This document shows positions 10,898-25,036 of a stretch of 64,000 nucleotides of DNA, one piece after another. Every line of letters begins with the position of its first letter. The first letter of the stretch is position 1. Both the position numbers and the translations under genes were made by a program. This stretch comes from Tetrahymena elliotti 4EA (lineage: Eukaryota; Ciliophora; Oligohymenophorea; Hymenostomatida; Tetrahymenidae). The stretch is taken from assembly GCA_000231825.2 (NCBI GenBank), contig JH720293.1:806001-870000 (forward strand). The letters are read 5' to 3'. The notes under the pieces were generated by a model, which searched no databases, had not been told where the DNA came from, and was given only the letters and a program-made list of their open reading frames with translations.

Positions 10898-13800
10898 TCA
10901 ATTTTTATTATAGAGATTTGAAGGTTTTTAGTATATTTATTACATGTTATTTTCATCAAAGTAAATATAGTTCTTGTTGTTATTCTAATTTAAGTTTTAA
11001 GCTAAATACGAATTATTTGCGCTTAAGTAGTTGCTATTTATGCTATTATTCAGAGAGTGATTCTATGATGGCATATTGGTATAGTATTAGTTCTTATTTA
11101 TTTTATCAAAATTTGTTGCTGTGCTATGAAGAGAGCTCGACTGCTTTCTGTTTGAGCTTAATTAATTTTCTTACAATAATGAAGAATTATTTGATAAGTA
11201 ATTATTACTTGAATTTTGTTTGTTGTGATTATTTAAGGGTTTACTTGGAATAGGTTAATTTGATTATAATTAAATTATATCTATGCTGATAGTATTATTC
11301 AGTTTAATACCTTACTTTTTAGGGGTAGTGTTAACTGATTAAGAATTCTAATTAGAAGAATTCAGATTACTTGATTAATTATTTTAGAGGGCACTTAAAT
11401 TTATTGAATATTTTTATTATGAATTATTATTATTAAGTTAAATTTCTCTATTATTAATATTATCAGGTTAAAGTGAGCTTCCTTTTGAAATATTTCCAAT
11501 TATTTTTTAAAAGCTTTTAGATGGTTAAATATTATTTGGTTATTTTAAATTTTTTAAGGATTCAGAATTCTCATCTTTTGAAAGAGATGATGCACCCTTC
11601 ATCTTTTAGTTAGTACTATTTATTTAATTCACATTAAAAGATTGAGAATTCAAGCTAATTGCTTTAGTCGCTACTACTGCTGATTAATTTCTCTTATGCT
11701 AAGATCCTAAATACTGCTAAGTTAGTAAGTCAGCTTGGTTTGTTAATGCTACTTCTTACTATTTTAAAAGAGTTTCAAAGGATTAAATGCTATTATTTTT
11801 TTCATTGTCTAATTGCTATTTTTCAAAATTTCTTTATTAGTATTAGTTGGTATTTTACTTATCATTTAATTGTGCCTCTAAAGTAAACTAGCTTCTCTAT
11901 TATTAAATAGGGCTAACGTTATTACTAGTATTTCCATTGATGTTTTTATTATAGGTGTTTTGATTATCATAAGTATCTACTTTATGGATTTAATTGTTAG
12001 AAGCTGTATGACCTATATAATACATATTAGATCCTATATGATCAATTTTTTAGGATGAATCTTGTTTATTTTTACTGTTAGATGTAACTTCATTAAAGGA
12101 TAATGATCTTTAATGGCTTGGGATATTTACCTAGGTCTTTGGTAAATAATTTTAAGTATTTGTTGAATAATCTAAAATGTTATTTTATTTAGAGTTTTCA
12201 ATCATATTAACATTGAAGCTATTAATAGAATCTGGGATAGAAGTTGTATTTTGTTTAAGAGAATTTAATGGATTTTTATCACTTAACTCATCAATATTTT
12301 AAGCCATCAAGTAATTTTATTTTAATGTTTATTATGAATTATCTTGAAGTATATTTACAAAGTTTGAGGCTTAATTGTTAGATGGTAAATTTTATAATTA
12401 AAGCTTTGATGAACTATCAATTTACTAAATATTCTATTTACCTTACTTTTAAAATGCCTAATGTGATAAAAAGTTGACAATTAAAGGAGATTACTAAATG
12501 TTTATTGCCCCTTAGTTAGGTAAATTGATATTACTTTAATTGCCCAAATTGAAATTATTAAAATTTGAATGGCTGTTGTTGTTACTGTTGCTTGGAGCAT
12601 TACTTTATAGGACATTTAGAGTTCCATTCATATTTTATTAATTTGTTAAAGTATTCATAAACCTTTAAGATCCAATAACATTTTGATTGAATGAAGTATT
12701 GCTAGGTGTGTAATTAGAATTAATATTTGAGATTGTAGAGCATCCATCAAAAAGACCACTTTAATTCTAAAGTTTTTCAAAATTTTGCTGTATTTCTTCT
12801 TCTTATGCTTTTGGTATAGGATTCTAATGATATTGCAACTTTTCTTCAGTTGTGATAGAGTTATTGTTAACTAAAAATAGATTTTGCTAGTGTGATTAAG
12901 TGAAATATCCAAGTTAAGGTTTTTTTTTTTTCAAATTAAGTTAATCATCATCAAAGCTTAGCTAATCTTTCTTCTCAATTTCTTCTTCACATTCATTTAG
13001 TTTTTAATTATTTTTTCCAAATTTATTAACTTTAGGAGTTAAGAAATCTGTTTTTTTGCTGGCTTAAAGTGTTTCGTCTTCAGATGGAGGTTAATTAAAA
13101 ATATTTAAGTGTGAATAAGTAGATTTGTTAATAATACATTTTAAGTGTTTAAAATCTGCCTCAACCCAATCTATTTGACTAGCTCCAGATAAAATTGATG
13201 GATCTACCTAACGGTAAAATAGCGATTTGATAAACTCTCTTTCTTATTCAATCGAGTTCTAGATATATTATAGTAAGCCCTTTGGACCTTCGTTTTATTT
13301 TAAATATCTTTTAATGTCATCAATACTTGTATCAAGCTATGAGCATATTTATTCTTCATTAGCAGATTAGTTTTTATTAACTTTTGTATCATTTAGCTTT
13401 TTAATCTTTTCAGACTCAGGGTAGTTAATTATCATAAAATTGTTCTCATTTTTAAGGAAATTGAAAAACCTTTACTTTTCTAAAGAGGATAAAGAATTTT
13501 ATTTAATATTTAACTCTATATTATTTCTTATCATTCTTTTATTCTTCTCCTATAAAACTTATTCGAATCCTTAAATTAATGTTTTCTCAAGGCTTTAGAG
13601 TTCTTCAGAAGTTATTTACTCTAAATCTACAATAAATGCTTAGCAGCTTGAAGTCTAAAATGACTGGTTTTACATATTTTGAGTTTAAATCTTCAATTTT
13701 TGTACAACGTTCTCAAGTGATCCTTCATAATTCTTAAGAGAGTCTCTCATTTTCTATGCACAATCATAAGCCCTTAAGTGGTGTTCAATAACTTTTTCAA

Positions 13801-16170
13801 TATTAATGTTAACTTTATCCCACATTTTCAAGTATGCTGCAAACTATTTATTTCTCTATTAATACTAATGAAATGCATATCTACCTTCATAATCAAAAAC
13901 TAATTCCTACCAATTTCTTTTTACTTATGGGCAAACATCACCCACTGTAATATTATTTTAAGTAGGAAAAAGTAATCCCACATAATCACAATACAGACTA
14001 GATTAGCTATTAAGCTCTTTCTATTTTTCACTTATCCATTTCTACTTTTAAGAGCTATTCTCTCTTTTTTAAGATGCTTTTTATTTCTCAACTTTAATTG
14101 CACTGTTTTAGTTGCTTTTTTGACAGTTTTAACATATTCCTTCAAAATTACTTGTTCTAGTTAGACTTAATTCAATATTTTTTCTATTAGAATTCATAAG
14201 CTTTTACTAAATTTAAGAATTTTAGTTAGCTAGCTCATTTAACTTCTTAATTAAATCAGCATTTCTGCTTCTCTCTTCATTTCTTTATTGCTCTAATTCC
14301 TTTTCATAATAAAAATATAATAAACCGAATTGATTGGATAAAAAATAATTTTACTCTCATTTTTTTTTCATAATCTAAAATAAGTAACTAAAGAGCTTCT
14401 TCATTATTTTTAGCTTAAATATTGACTCTTACCTAATATTTTTAATAATAAGTTTAATAAAAATAATCCATAAAATAGTATGTAAAATACTTTATTTTCT
14501 ATCTTTTTAGCATTAAGTCCAAATCTTATCGTTGAATAGCTTTACTCAAATTAGCTTTATGATGGATTTATGCACAAAATAATCATAGTCCTTGAATTAC
14601 CTCCAAGTGAACTCCTATTTGTTTGTTAATTTAATTAACATTAATATTAAAAGTAATTTTAAATGTTAATAATTATTTACTTTAAAATTTTAGTCAATGG
14701 AGAATTTCTGTAAGGAATGTGTGTTAGTGGTTTTCCTTCAGCTATTTAAGATATAACTTAAGTGAGGAAAAATAAAGATTTATTGATAAACTATCCTTCT
14801 TTAACCCTATCTTTAATTAAATCTTAAGGAGATAGATCTCTTGCGTTTGACGAAGCTTAGTTTTTTGATCCAGAATTTAATAGAATTTCTTCTAAATTAG
14901 AATGATTTGACACTTTTTCACTACCTGCTAAATCAATAAAATTTAATTCTGAAGTGCTAATTAAAGTAGAATCATGCTCATTTAGTTTTTCTAATAGTTC
15001 TTAGTTATTAACATTTCTTGTTGCAATATTATTATGAGATCTTTTAGGAAGGCAGCTCTTAAGCAAAGAACTGCTAATACTCTAAACGTAAAGTTTAAAA
15101 ATACTATGTGATCTAGAAGAGTGATGATTCATAGTAGTTTATGCGTAGTGTTTATTAGTCTCACCTCTTTTTAAAACTTCATATGCCTCTTCAAGAGTGC
15201 TAACACTTTCTTAGGTAACTCCTTTAATGTAAAATTCTTTATTTTAATTCAAACCAACTTATAAAATTTCATTTAATTTATTAACAGGATTTAACAAATC
15301 GTAAATCTAATCATTGTAAATTTCAACATAACTGCATCTAACAACATAAGTTTTATCTTCATCCTAAAAATTTTATAAATAAAATGAAATCAATAAAATT
15401 ATAATTAATATATCATAAAATATTTTAACAAAAAAACTACTCTACAAACCATTCAATTTAGGAATATGCTTGGTTTAATTTATGTTTGCAAATAATTTAA
15501 CAGAAAATTTTGAAATTAAAGTAATTACTTTCTTAATAGTATCAAACAAATCTTAAAGCGATAGCATAAGAATACCTTTATTATCATCAGGAGTGTTTGA
15601 TTTAATCTTTTCAAAATCAATATCATCAATTTCTTGCATTAAATTTGAGTAGTTGTTATTATTATTCTTTGTTAAAGGACTGTATGAATTCTATTAGTGA
15701 GAATTTTATGAGCTGTTTCTTTTACGCTGTTAATTCACATTTTGATTAGACTAGTAATTAAAGATAGAGAGTTATGGATTTTATGAACCACTATTATTAC
15801 CATTCTGTTGGGAATTTTGTTTTTTTTCATAACCCATCATAGTGTAGGTTTTTCCACTACCGCTCTGTCCATACATAAAAATAGTTCCATTAACTCCATT
15901 TAAACTGGATTTTAAAATGCCTTAAACACTATTTTCATACACTTATTTATTACTTATATTTTCTGAAAAGCATTTATCATAGTGAAAAGATGGCTACTTA
16001 TTGTATTACAAAACATTTTATATTATATTTCTGCTTGTTTAGTTTACTAAATTATCATTCACAACCTATACTGTGTTTTAATCTACTACTTCCCAAGCTA
16101 TTTTTTCATTCAACCTTAATTCTTTCTCATTTAAAGGTCTCAGTCTTAATGATACATGAATATTTTCCAT
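10898..16170 (-). CDS. N-terminal-motor kinesin with very long Gln/Asn-rich tail
   Basis: ATG at 16170, TGA at 10900-10898. Introns at 15364-15528, 14615-14680, 14433-14490 and 14300-14354 give 1642 residues in one frame. The motor domain is at the N-terminus. The P-loop GQSGSGKT sits at residues 101-108, followed by an EIYNDQIYDLL segment, switch [11 protein letters not shown], switch II DLAGSEK, and the closing [13 protein letters not shown] roughly 50-residue hydrophilic insert rich in Asn and Ser follows the P-loop region. Beyond the motor there are coiled-coil-like Glu/Lys/Leu stretches, then about 700 residues dominated by Asn, Gln and Ser. Kinesins hydrolyse ATP to move along microtubules; the motor sequence is nearest in style to kinesin-7 (CENP-E-like), but the subfamily is inference. 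The promoter faces the divergent coiled-coil gene at 17158. Confidence 0.93.
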
Positions 16171-17157
16171 ACCTCTAAGATTAATGTCTACAAGTACTCT
16201 TAGAATCTAATTTAAACAAATGTATTTGTTACAGAATTGAACTTAAAATAAATAATTATTAGTTTACCTTTTTATTAATAACTAATAGTTTTTTTATTTA
16301 GCAAAAAATCTAGTCTAAAGCAAAATATTTAAAATAAATGTGCTATTTGAATTCTATTAATCTGAAATTTCGCTAGTAATTTGATTATCTTTTAAAGTAA
16401 CAAACAATTAAATATTAATTTGTTTTTAATTCTTTAAATCCTGTAATTAAATGCAAATACAATTTTTTATCAAGAAATTAATTGCATTAATTCATAGTAA
16501 GATGCATAAGGCTTTTGATAATAATTTGAATTAATATATGAAAATATCCGTTGATATTTCTTTACAAAAATCCTACCTAAATTTTTGATTTTGAAAGAAA
16601 ATACTCTATTTAGTAATTTTTAATAAAATTATTTCCCAAAATATTTAAAATTAACAGCAAAATGAATCAACAAATAATCTCTATGAGTAATTTAAATAAA
16701 AAAATTTTATTATCCTTCAATATCTCTTGAAACCTTTGTTGTTTAAATTTTCTGTGAAATTCATAATTTAATGACTTTATTTTATGAAAACATTAGATTT
16801 ATAAAGAATCGTTAAAAATAATCAAAAGCTATTGACACAATTAAAATTTTATTAAAAATAATTCTTGAAATTTTTAAAATAATTTTATTTTATTCTTTTA
16901 TTAATTAAAGAATATAGCAAGTTTTTTTTTTAAATCAGAAAATCAATTGATTTTATCTTCAAAAATTAACAAAAAATAATATTTTTTTATGATTTTATTT
17001 GAATAAATTATTTTAAATATTTTATAAAATTTTAAATTATAAATTGTATTTTAAAAGCGGCTAGATTATTGTAGCAAATAATATATTTAATTATTTAGAG
17101 CAATTTATTAAAGATACACTAAATTATTATTATTAGTTTTTAGAAATTTTTGTTCAA
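16171..17157. other. divergent intergenic/promoter region
   Basis: About 1 kb of AT-rich DNA between the kinesin start (minus) and the coiled-coil gene start (plus). No open frame of coding character; presumably both promoters lie here. Confidence 0.5.
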
Positions 17158-17572
17158 ATGAATTAAGTTGTTTAGTTAGAATAAAACATGAAATCCTTCT
17201 TATTGGATTTTTCGAATGCCTTTAATCTAGTTTAGAACCCTTAATAAGGTTTAGAAATGAATTATGTTGAAAACTAAGCCATTTCTCTTTCAAAATTAGC
17301 TTAAGATATGTAATAAGATATATAAAAACTCAAGTAAATTGACATATACACAGAAGAAGAAATACAAAAAAAGACAGAATAATTATAAAATGAAAGAAAG
17401 ATTGCCTTATAAAATTATTTAAGTTCCAAAGAAGAAGCAGGTATATTTACATCATATAAAATTTCAGCCTCTATTCAATAATTTTTATCAAATATAATTA
17501 GATAAGTTAAATGAAAACTTGAAAGCAAATATAGATAACTTAGCTAATAAATTATATAACCTTAATGAATGA
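17158..17572 (+). CDS. small coiled-coil protein
   Basis: ATG 17158, one intron at 17441-17501, TGA 17570-17572; 117 residues. After an N-terminal segment VQLEQNMKSFLLDF the protein is almost entirely helical in character, with heptad-like spacing of Leu, Ile and Ala among Glu, Lys and Gln, ending in DNLANKLYNLNE. No signal peptide or membrane segment. Too small for the larger coiled-coil families; the size and pattern would suit a subunit of an assembly (kinetochore, Mediator or vesicle-tethering type), but I cannot place it in any. The exon-intron frame agreement is the main evidence that it is a real gene. Confidence 0.65.
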
Positions 17573-19003
17573 ATAATTAAATAGTAGTTTTCAGATTTGT
17601 ATATATTAATATAATTAAAAAGTATTTATTATTAAGAATATTTTTGAGCATAAAGTGATAAACGCGGATTCATTTATTTTAGAGTGTTTCATTGCAAATT
17701 ATTAATTAATTTTATAAAAAGCTGCTTGATTATAGATAAGCTAAAAAGATTAAGAATATTTAAGGGATAAATATTTATCTATTTATTATTTATTGATTTC
17801 ATTTTAGGAAAATAAAATAGATTTTTATAAAATAGCAAATTTATCATTTCTAAGAATACAATTATTCAGGCTTATCTAATTTTTTGCCATTAAATATTAA
17901 ACATTTTAAATTTGATTCCATTTTATAATATTTGATGGATCACTAAAAGTTAATAATAGTTTTTAGATATGAGGAAAAAATAATGATATTCTAAAAATCT
18001 TATTTTTTTATTCAAATTTTTGAAAATATTTTTCTTTAAAAAATAGTAAATTTGTAAATTTTGAAAAAATTATTATTATTTAAGTATCAATTTAAATTAA
18101 ATAATAATATTAAATTTACACTACCTTTTGTTATTTAAAAGTTTTAGATTTTAAAATTGTCCTATAAAATGAAAAATTCCTTAGATTTTTAGAATAATAA
18201 TAAATACTTTAATTAATATTGAAAATTATATAAAATTAAAAATAATATGTTTAGGTTCTTTAAATTATAATCAAAAAGAGATATTTGCATATTATTAAGT
18301 ACTTTATAAATGTTTTATGAAAATTATTCTTAGTTGTGGTTGAATGGAAAAGAATGAAAAATGATATAATTTAAGCTTAACATAGTACTATTAAATTTAA
18401 TTAGATATTTACTAAAGATAGATTTATTAGAAGTAAAACATATTTAATTCTTTAAAAACCTCTTTGAAAAATGAGGTATTAAGAATTGCTAAACCAGAGA
18501 TTAGAATTTTTAAAATTCTTAGACATTTCTATTTTCTATTTTATCGTTTTAGAAGGTTTGACTTTCTTTTTCTATTAAAGTTTTAAAAAAATAAATCAAT
18601 GGAAATCCCATTATTATTCAATTTTAGTATTTATTAGAATAGCATAAGATAAGGATGTATATAGTAAATGACTAGATAATAAATAGTTAAGATTTTTCTA
18701 CTAGCAAAAAGGTAGATTGCTAACTAAATGTTAAAAGTTTTGGTCGTGAGCTGATCATAGTAATTTAAAATACAATTAAAAAAATATCTAAAGATAATTA
18801 TATGGGCTTAAATTTTAAAGTAATAGAGTCATCTCTGACTTTAATTTGAATATAAAAAAAGATATCATCACGAAATATTATCAACTCGCTTATTTTTTCT
18901 TGGAAAGCAGAAAAAAAATATAAATTATTTATTAAATTAAATCAATAATTCTGATACAAAATTTATTAAACTTCAACTTAATATCTATCTATCATTAACA
19001 AAT
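17573..19003. other. intergenic spacer
   Basis: About 1.4 kb of AT-rich sequence with frequent TGA in all frames. I looked for tRNA-like arms and snoRNA-like boxes and found nothing convincing. Confidence 0.5.
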
Positions 19004-21459
19004 ATGATTCTTTACAACTTAAATAGATTAGCTAGATGCTCTATAGCTCAAACTAGAAGCAGAAATATTTTCCAAATTGTCAATCTTAGCTCTAAATAAT
19101 AGCTCAGCTATATGACCAAATTTTACCAAAGCACTAAAGCACCTGAATCTCCATAGCAAGATTCAAAGTAATAAGATCAATCCAAGATTTCAGTAAAGCC
19201 CACTTAGCCTAGTGAGAGCTCACCTCGACCCGAGCAATAGAAATTTGTTACAGAAGCAGAATTAGAATACTTTAAGGGACTTAGAATTTATAAGGAAAAG
19301 ACCACTCTTGAATTGGTTAACCTTTTTATGATTAACAAGTTACTCCACTATTCAGTTTTTGTCAATAACGCAGATCGTCTTTACAAAATATCTTGCAAGT
19401 TATTGGGACATAGAATTACTGAAATTATTATTAAAAATACTATGGGTAGAGTCTTTACTGGAGGCTCTAATATCCCTGAAATTATGAGTTTTGCTAAAAA
19501 ACTTGAAAGCAGAAGTAAATTTTAAAATTTTGTATTTGATATTTTAAGCCTTCAATTGTGTATTCGCACAAGATAGTAAATAGCCTTTGTAATATTAATA
19601 AAGTATGCATAAAATAAAAGAAAATACAAAAATGAGCCTTATATTTGTAATCTAAATAAAAAATTACAAAAATCAAAAGAAAATAGAGTAATTTAATGAA
19701 TTAAATATCAATTAAGAGATGTACTTTTAATTTAAAGTAAGTCTCTACATTTCTAATTTGATATAAAAGAAAGTTCTAAATTATATCAGTAAAAGTTAAG
19801 GCTATGATATGAAGTTTACATCAAATTGTTAAAAATTAAACATCAATTCTAAATATTTTATTTTTTTTCAAAATAAAAGATGTCCCAGTTATCGTTGACT
19901 ACTGCTGTGAAGCTCTTGAGGAAGATCAAAATGAATTTGTAATATTTTTTATATTTATCTATTGCTTAATTTAATCAGATTTATAGTACGCAATTTTCAT
20001 CTTAAAATTTTCTTTTATTACAGCTTTATTTTGGTGAATAATCGTTCTATTTTTCTAAATTAATTTTCTTTATTATTTATGTATCTCTTTAATAAAAGTT
20101 CATGGATAGAAGTGCAAAGGTATTTGAATAGACTGTTAATGTTGGAGATAATGTCAATAGACATAAAATTTCTATGAAGATTTCAGGTCTTATTAACATG
20201 GAAGTTTTGAAAAAAATTAATATTTTTGGTGAATAAATTGATAAATTATATTAGGAAATAGATAAGACTAAAAAGGGTTTCATTACTGGTTAGGAAGTAA
20301 GCAAAATTCAATTATTAGCTGGAATATTAATCTATTTTTATTTAAAAAGTTGCACTAGGCATTAACTTAAAAAGGTTACTAGATTGAAGAAAGTGATACC
20401 TAAGAATTTATCAAAACAGTTTTAGAAATTAAAGACGGCAAGTCTCTTGAAGATACTTAAATTAGATAGATAGTATGGAGAATTAGAGTTCATCCCTACT
20501 ATATTTCATCTGAAAAAAATCCATTAAAGATTTCTAAATACTTTACTAAGCTTGATCAACATGAAATAAGCAAGGCTGAAAATTTTTTGAGAAGAATGGA
20601 ATTCGTTTTCGATGCTGCCTTTAAAAACAAGGTATTTATTTTATTTTACTAATTATTTATTCATATTAAAGCAAATTTTTTTATAAATTAAAGACTAGAG
20701 TTTTAGCTGACGCTGAACAAACTTTCATTTAAAGAGCTATTGACAGTTTCTTGGAATAATATTAGGTAGATTTTTCATTTCTGATTTTGAGTTATTTATA
20801 AAGAATTAAATTAAAAGATTAAATACAATGTTGAAACTCCTATTGTTTACACTACTTTCTAAAACTACTTGAAATCTAGCTCTTCAAGAGTTGCTTATGA
20901 AATTGCTAAATGCAAGGAATTAAAAATCCCTTTTGGAGTAAAGATGGTCAGAGGTGCATACATTAATGAAGAAACCAGAATTGCTAAAGAAAAAGGTATT
21001 GAAAATCCTATTTGTGATGGTTTGGACAAAACAACTGAAATGATTGAGTCTAATTTAAAGTTCCTTGTAGACAATCTTTTACCTGGCTCTGAACTTCTTA
21101 TAGGTAGTCATAACAAAGAAACCGTTGAAAAAATGAAATAATATATGAAATCTAAGGGCATTCCCAACAATTCTTAACAAGTCTATTTCTCTTAACTTTT
21201 AGGATTAGCTGATCATTTAACTTACAGCCTTGTTGACGAAGTAAATTCAATTCTCACTTAAAATATTATTTTATTAATTATTTTTAAAAAATTAAAGGGA
21301 TACTCTGTTTACAAATATATTCCCTTTGGAGAAACTCACATCATGATTCCCTACTTAATTAGAAGAGCTTAAGAATCATTCCAAGTTTTAAGCAGTGTCG
21401 AATTTTAATATAATCTTCTTAAAGACGAAGTAAAAAGAAGAACACCTTTTTACTATTGA
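19004..21459 (+). CDS. PRODH: proline dehydrogenase, mitochondrial, with EF-hand insert
   Basis: ATG 19004, TGA 21457-21459. Introns at 19515-19879, 19939-20098, 20297-20349, 20632-20693, 20766-20817 and 21241-21297 leave 568 residues. It oxidises proline to pyrroline-5-carboxylate with FAD on the mitochondrial inner membrane. The first 60 residues are basic and rich in Arg, Ser and Asn, as in a transit peptide. A Gln/Ser/Pro-rich linker follows, then the FAD barrel: VPVIVDYCCEALEED, KISMKISGL, VLADAEQTF, PFGVKMVRGAY, GLADHLTYSL, YKYIPFGE and PYLIRRAQES are all family hallmarks. Between the second and third barrel segments lies an insert with a helix-loop-helix around EIDKTKKGFITGQE, an EF-hand-like unit also known in some animal PRODH proteins. 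Confidence 0.93.
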
Positions 21460-22374
21460 AAAATTGTGACAATAAATGGTTATTTATATTTATTAAATTG
21501 AAATCTCAAAATTCAAAATACAAAATGCTTAAAGCAAATTACTTCAAATTGTATTATTACCTCATATTTGTTTTTTTGTTTAAATTTACTTACTTACTTT
21601 GAGAATTTAATTTCAAAAAACCTGTTTAATTTAATATCTTTACAAAAAAAATATTCTTTTACTTTTAGTAAAATGAGATAATAGTAATTTTTTTTTTGGT
21701 GAATAGAAGTATCAGTGGTATGTATACATTGAATGATAATCATTAAATAACTAAGCTATTTTAAATACAAAATTATTATCCTGCCCACACTTATAGATTC
21801 AATATACTTTTATCATTTTAGGAAAATTTAACAATTTAATAGAAAATAAAAAATTATTTTTTGAAACATTAAAAGTAATATTCTTAAATTCTAAATTTCT
21901 TTTTTTGAATTAAAAATATGAAAAAGCTCATCTCTTACAAAGCTATCTTCTCATATTTGTTTTATGTTTGAGCTTTATTTTATTTATTGATTGATTACAA
22001 AAAGTTTGTTTTAATTTTTGAACTCTTTTTTTATTTTTTTTTATTTAACTTTAATAAAATGGCTTATTGAAATTTACATTTTAAATCAAAATAATGTTAA
22101 ATGAATAATTGCATAAATTGATTTTAGTTTAAAAACCAAACATTTTTCGTTGATAAAAGTATAAGAACTCAAAAAATTAAAATTTTTAAAAGGAAGTTTG
22201 ATTGAATTTTAAAGAAATTTTGAGAATATCTTTTAGATAGAAATAAATTATATATACATACTAATAATAGACTTATTAAATTAGAAAAGAACAGGATTTT
22301 ATTTAAATAATAATTTTTATTAATTAGTGGGTTAATTCAATCAATAACTGGTAACATTTAAATTTTATTTGATT
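21460..22374. other. intergenic spacer between convergent genes
   Basis: AT-rich spacer between the PRODH and MTO1 stop codons, with long T and A runs. No gene or structured RNA recognised. Confidence 0.5.
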
Positions 22375-25036
22375 TCATTATGTAACTACAGGAGATTCAT
22401 TTTCAGTTCCCTTTTTAGCTAAGTAGAGCATTTAAACCAAGGTAGTTGGTCTAATACCAGGTATTCTACTAGCTGCATAGATTGTTCTAGGCTTATGATT
22501 TGATAATAATTCAATTTCTTCTTTGGTAGCAGTATGCTTTATACTTTCTAAATCAATTTCACTAATGTCAATACTATTTAAATTCTTTTGTAAATTTAAA
22601 ATTTCCTAATTTATAAATGAAATAAATATTAAAAAAAGATTTTAGATTTGAAAGTAATTTACCTTTGTTTATTTATCAAGATAAGTTCTATACTTGCATT
22701 CGGTTTCAAGATGCTTTTTTATTTATGGTTCAATTTCAAATAAATTATTAAATACTGTTTATATATCATCTATAGTTTTATCATATTTTTCTATTATATC
22801 TGCAGCACTTTTGTATCCAGGCTGCTAAGGATCTATATTAATACCGTTCTTTTACCAGTCTCTACTTAACATTTTGAAATTCATTAAATTATGCATTCCC
22901 TTTACTTTCATATGGTATTTCTCTCTAAAAACTTCTTCTTATTCTTTACTTATTATTCCTAACTTTATACCGTAAGGAGTCAATCTAAAATCAGCATTTT
23001 CTGCTCTTAAACTTAATCTGAATTCAGATCTATATAAATTTATTTTGAATTTAGATAAATTTTGTAGTCTTAAAAGTATTTTACCTTGAAGTAAACATTC
23101 TGTAAGGTTCTGATATTCCTAGAGAAATTAAATCATCTATTAAGACACCAATAAAAGCTTCGCTTCTATCAAGAACTAAAGGTTCTTTTCCTTAGCATTC
23201 CTAGCCAGCATTAATACCTGCTATGATACCCTGGCTAGCTGCTTCTTCATAACCAGTTGTACCATTAATTTAGCCTGCTAAATAGAGACCTTTAATCTTC
23301 CTTGTTTCTAATGATTTCTTAAGTTCTTGAGGGTTAACAAAATCATACTCAACAGCATAACCAGGACGAGTCATAACACAATTTTCAAGACCTATAAAAA
23401 TATTATTTCATATTGAAGGATTTTTTAAATGAATTAGTTACCTTTGATAGACCTTAATAACTCCAATTAAATATTTTCTGGGAAAGCTGTATTCAATCCA
23501 TTTGGATAAATGATATTGTTATTATAACCTTCAGGTTCTAACCAGACTTAGTGGTACTTTTTATCAGGGAATCTAATGACTTTCTTCTCTATAGCAGGGC
23601 AGTAACGAGGACCAAGACCTTTACCATCATTAAAGGTAAATTTAGGTAGGAATTCTCTGTTTGAGTTAATTATATCATGTGTTTTTTGATTGGTTTATGT
23701 AATGTAGCATTTAACTAAAATATGATTAAAAAAAATGTTAATCAAGAAATAAGTTTGCTCGTTTATTAGTTTGCATGATACAAATAAAAAAAAAAATAGA
23801 ACTAACTAGAAAAAAAATCTAAAGATAATATTCATTCAAAATTATTAAAACTAAAAGTTAGTGGATACAAACAATTAATTAATTAATATTTATCATTTCA
23901 AATATACCTAAAGGATTAGGAGGAATGAAAGGGCTATTGAACTCGTGAACAAAGCTAAATGGTGTAATTATATCATCACTTTCTTGAGTGTCCAAACCCT
24001 CAAAATTAATACTGTTTCTATCAATTCTAGCAGGAGTACCTGTAGTGTATCTAGCTATATGGAATTAATACCTTTCAAGGGTCTTGGCTAAACCTATTGA
24101 AGGTGGTTCTACTTATTCAGAATCTCTAATATGTCTTCCAGCTGGATATCTCTTGTGTCCAATATGACAATATGCTCTTAAAAAAGTACCAGTAGTAATT
24201 ACTACGCTTTTAGAATATATATTTTCATTGCTTTAAGTCTTAACACCTTTGATAGAGTTTGTCTTTTCATCTAATAATAAATCTTCAGCACTATTATTTA
24301 AAACATGTTTTCAATCTAGAATTTTTGTTTTTTAAATCCATCAAAAAGTTATGAAGATAAATTTGAAACATATTTGTTTATTTACCTCGCTTCTGCAACA
24401 TCAAGGCTAGGAACTTAATTAAATAAAAAGTTTTGCATGTTTTTCTTATATGAGTCTCTATCTATTTAGGCACGAGGTCCTTACACTGCAGCACCTTTAC
24501 TTGAGTTTAGAACTTTGAATTAAATACCTGAAAGATCTGCCATACGACCCATTAATCCTCCTAATGCATCTATTTCTCTAATCAAATTTCCTTTTCCTAT
24601 TCCACCCATTGAAGGCTGTTTTTTAAAAATAAAATCAATTTCTATTGATCTCAGCATTATCATTTTATTGCTTTATATCATTTGACTATTTATACAATAA
24701 AGCTTAATATAATTTACATTGCAACTCATTTCTCCAACTGTTTGCTTTTTTTGAGTTAAAAGGAGAGTTTTTGCACCTGTCCTTGCTGCAGCTAATTTTA
24801 ATTATAAACAAAAAAAGGTTTATTTATCTTTAACTTCACTATTTTATGATGCAATCTCTAATTAAACTATGAATATGAATTTTACCATAAGCAGCTTCAC
24901 AGCCTGCATGACCACCTCCAATAACAACTACGTCATACTTATTATTTGCTTAGAATGAAACTGTTTAAGAAAACCCATATAAAAGGGAATTCTGTTTATA
25001 TAACGCGCCTTAATTCTTCTTTAAGAATCTCAACAT
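22375..25036 (-). CDS. MTO1: MTO1/MnmG, mitochondrial tRNA wobble-uridine modification enzyme
   Basis: ATG at 25036 and TGA at 22377-22375. The N-terminus [14 protein letters not shown] is basic and lacks acid residues, as expected for mitochondrial import. It leads directly into the FAD-binding motif [16 protein letters not shown]. Introns at 24792-24885 and 24616-24717 are clear and several more follow. Further hallmarks are [36 protein letters not shown] and a C-terminal [12 protein letters not shown]. MnmG works with the GTPase MnmE (GTPBP3) to build the 5-taurinomethyl/carboxymethylaminomethyl group on wobble uridine of mitochondrial tRNAs. The length is about 640-660 residues, normal for the family. 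The exact splice junction near 24310-24385 is uncertain. Confidence 0.92.

Noticed and set aside
10918..11253. Plus-strand open frame of 111 codons
   Set aside because: It is the antisense shadow of the Asn/Gln-rich kinesin tail, whose frame is continuous from the motor to TGA at 10898.
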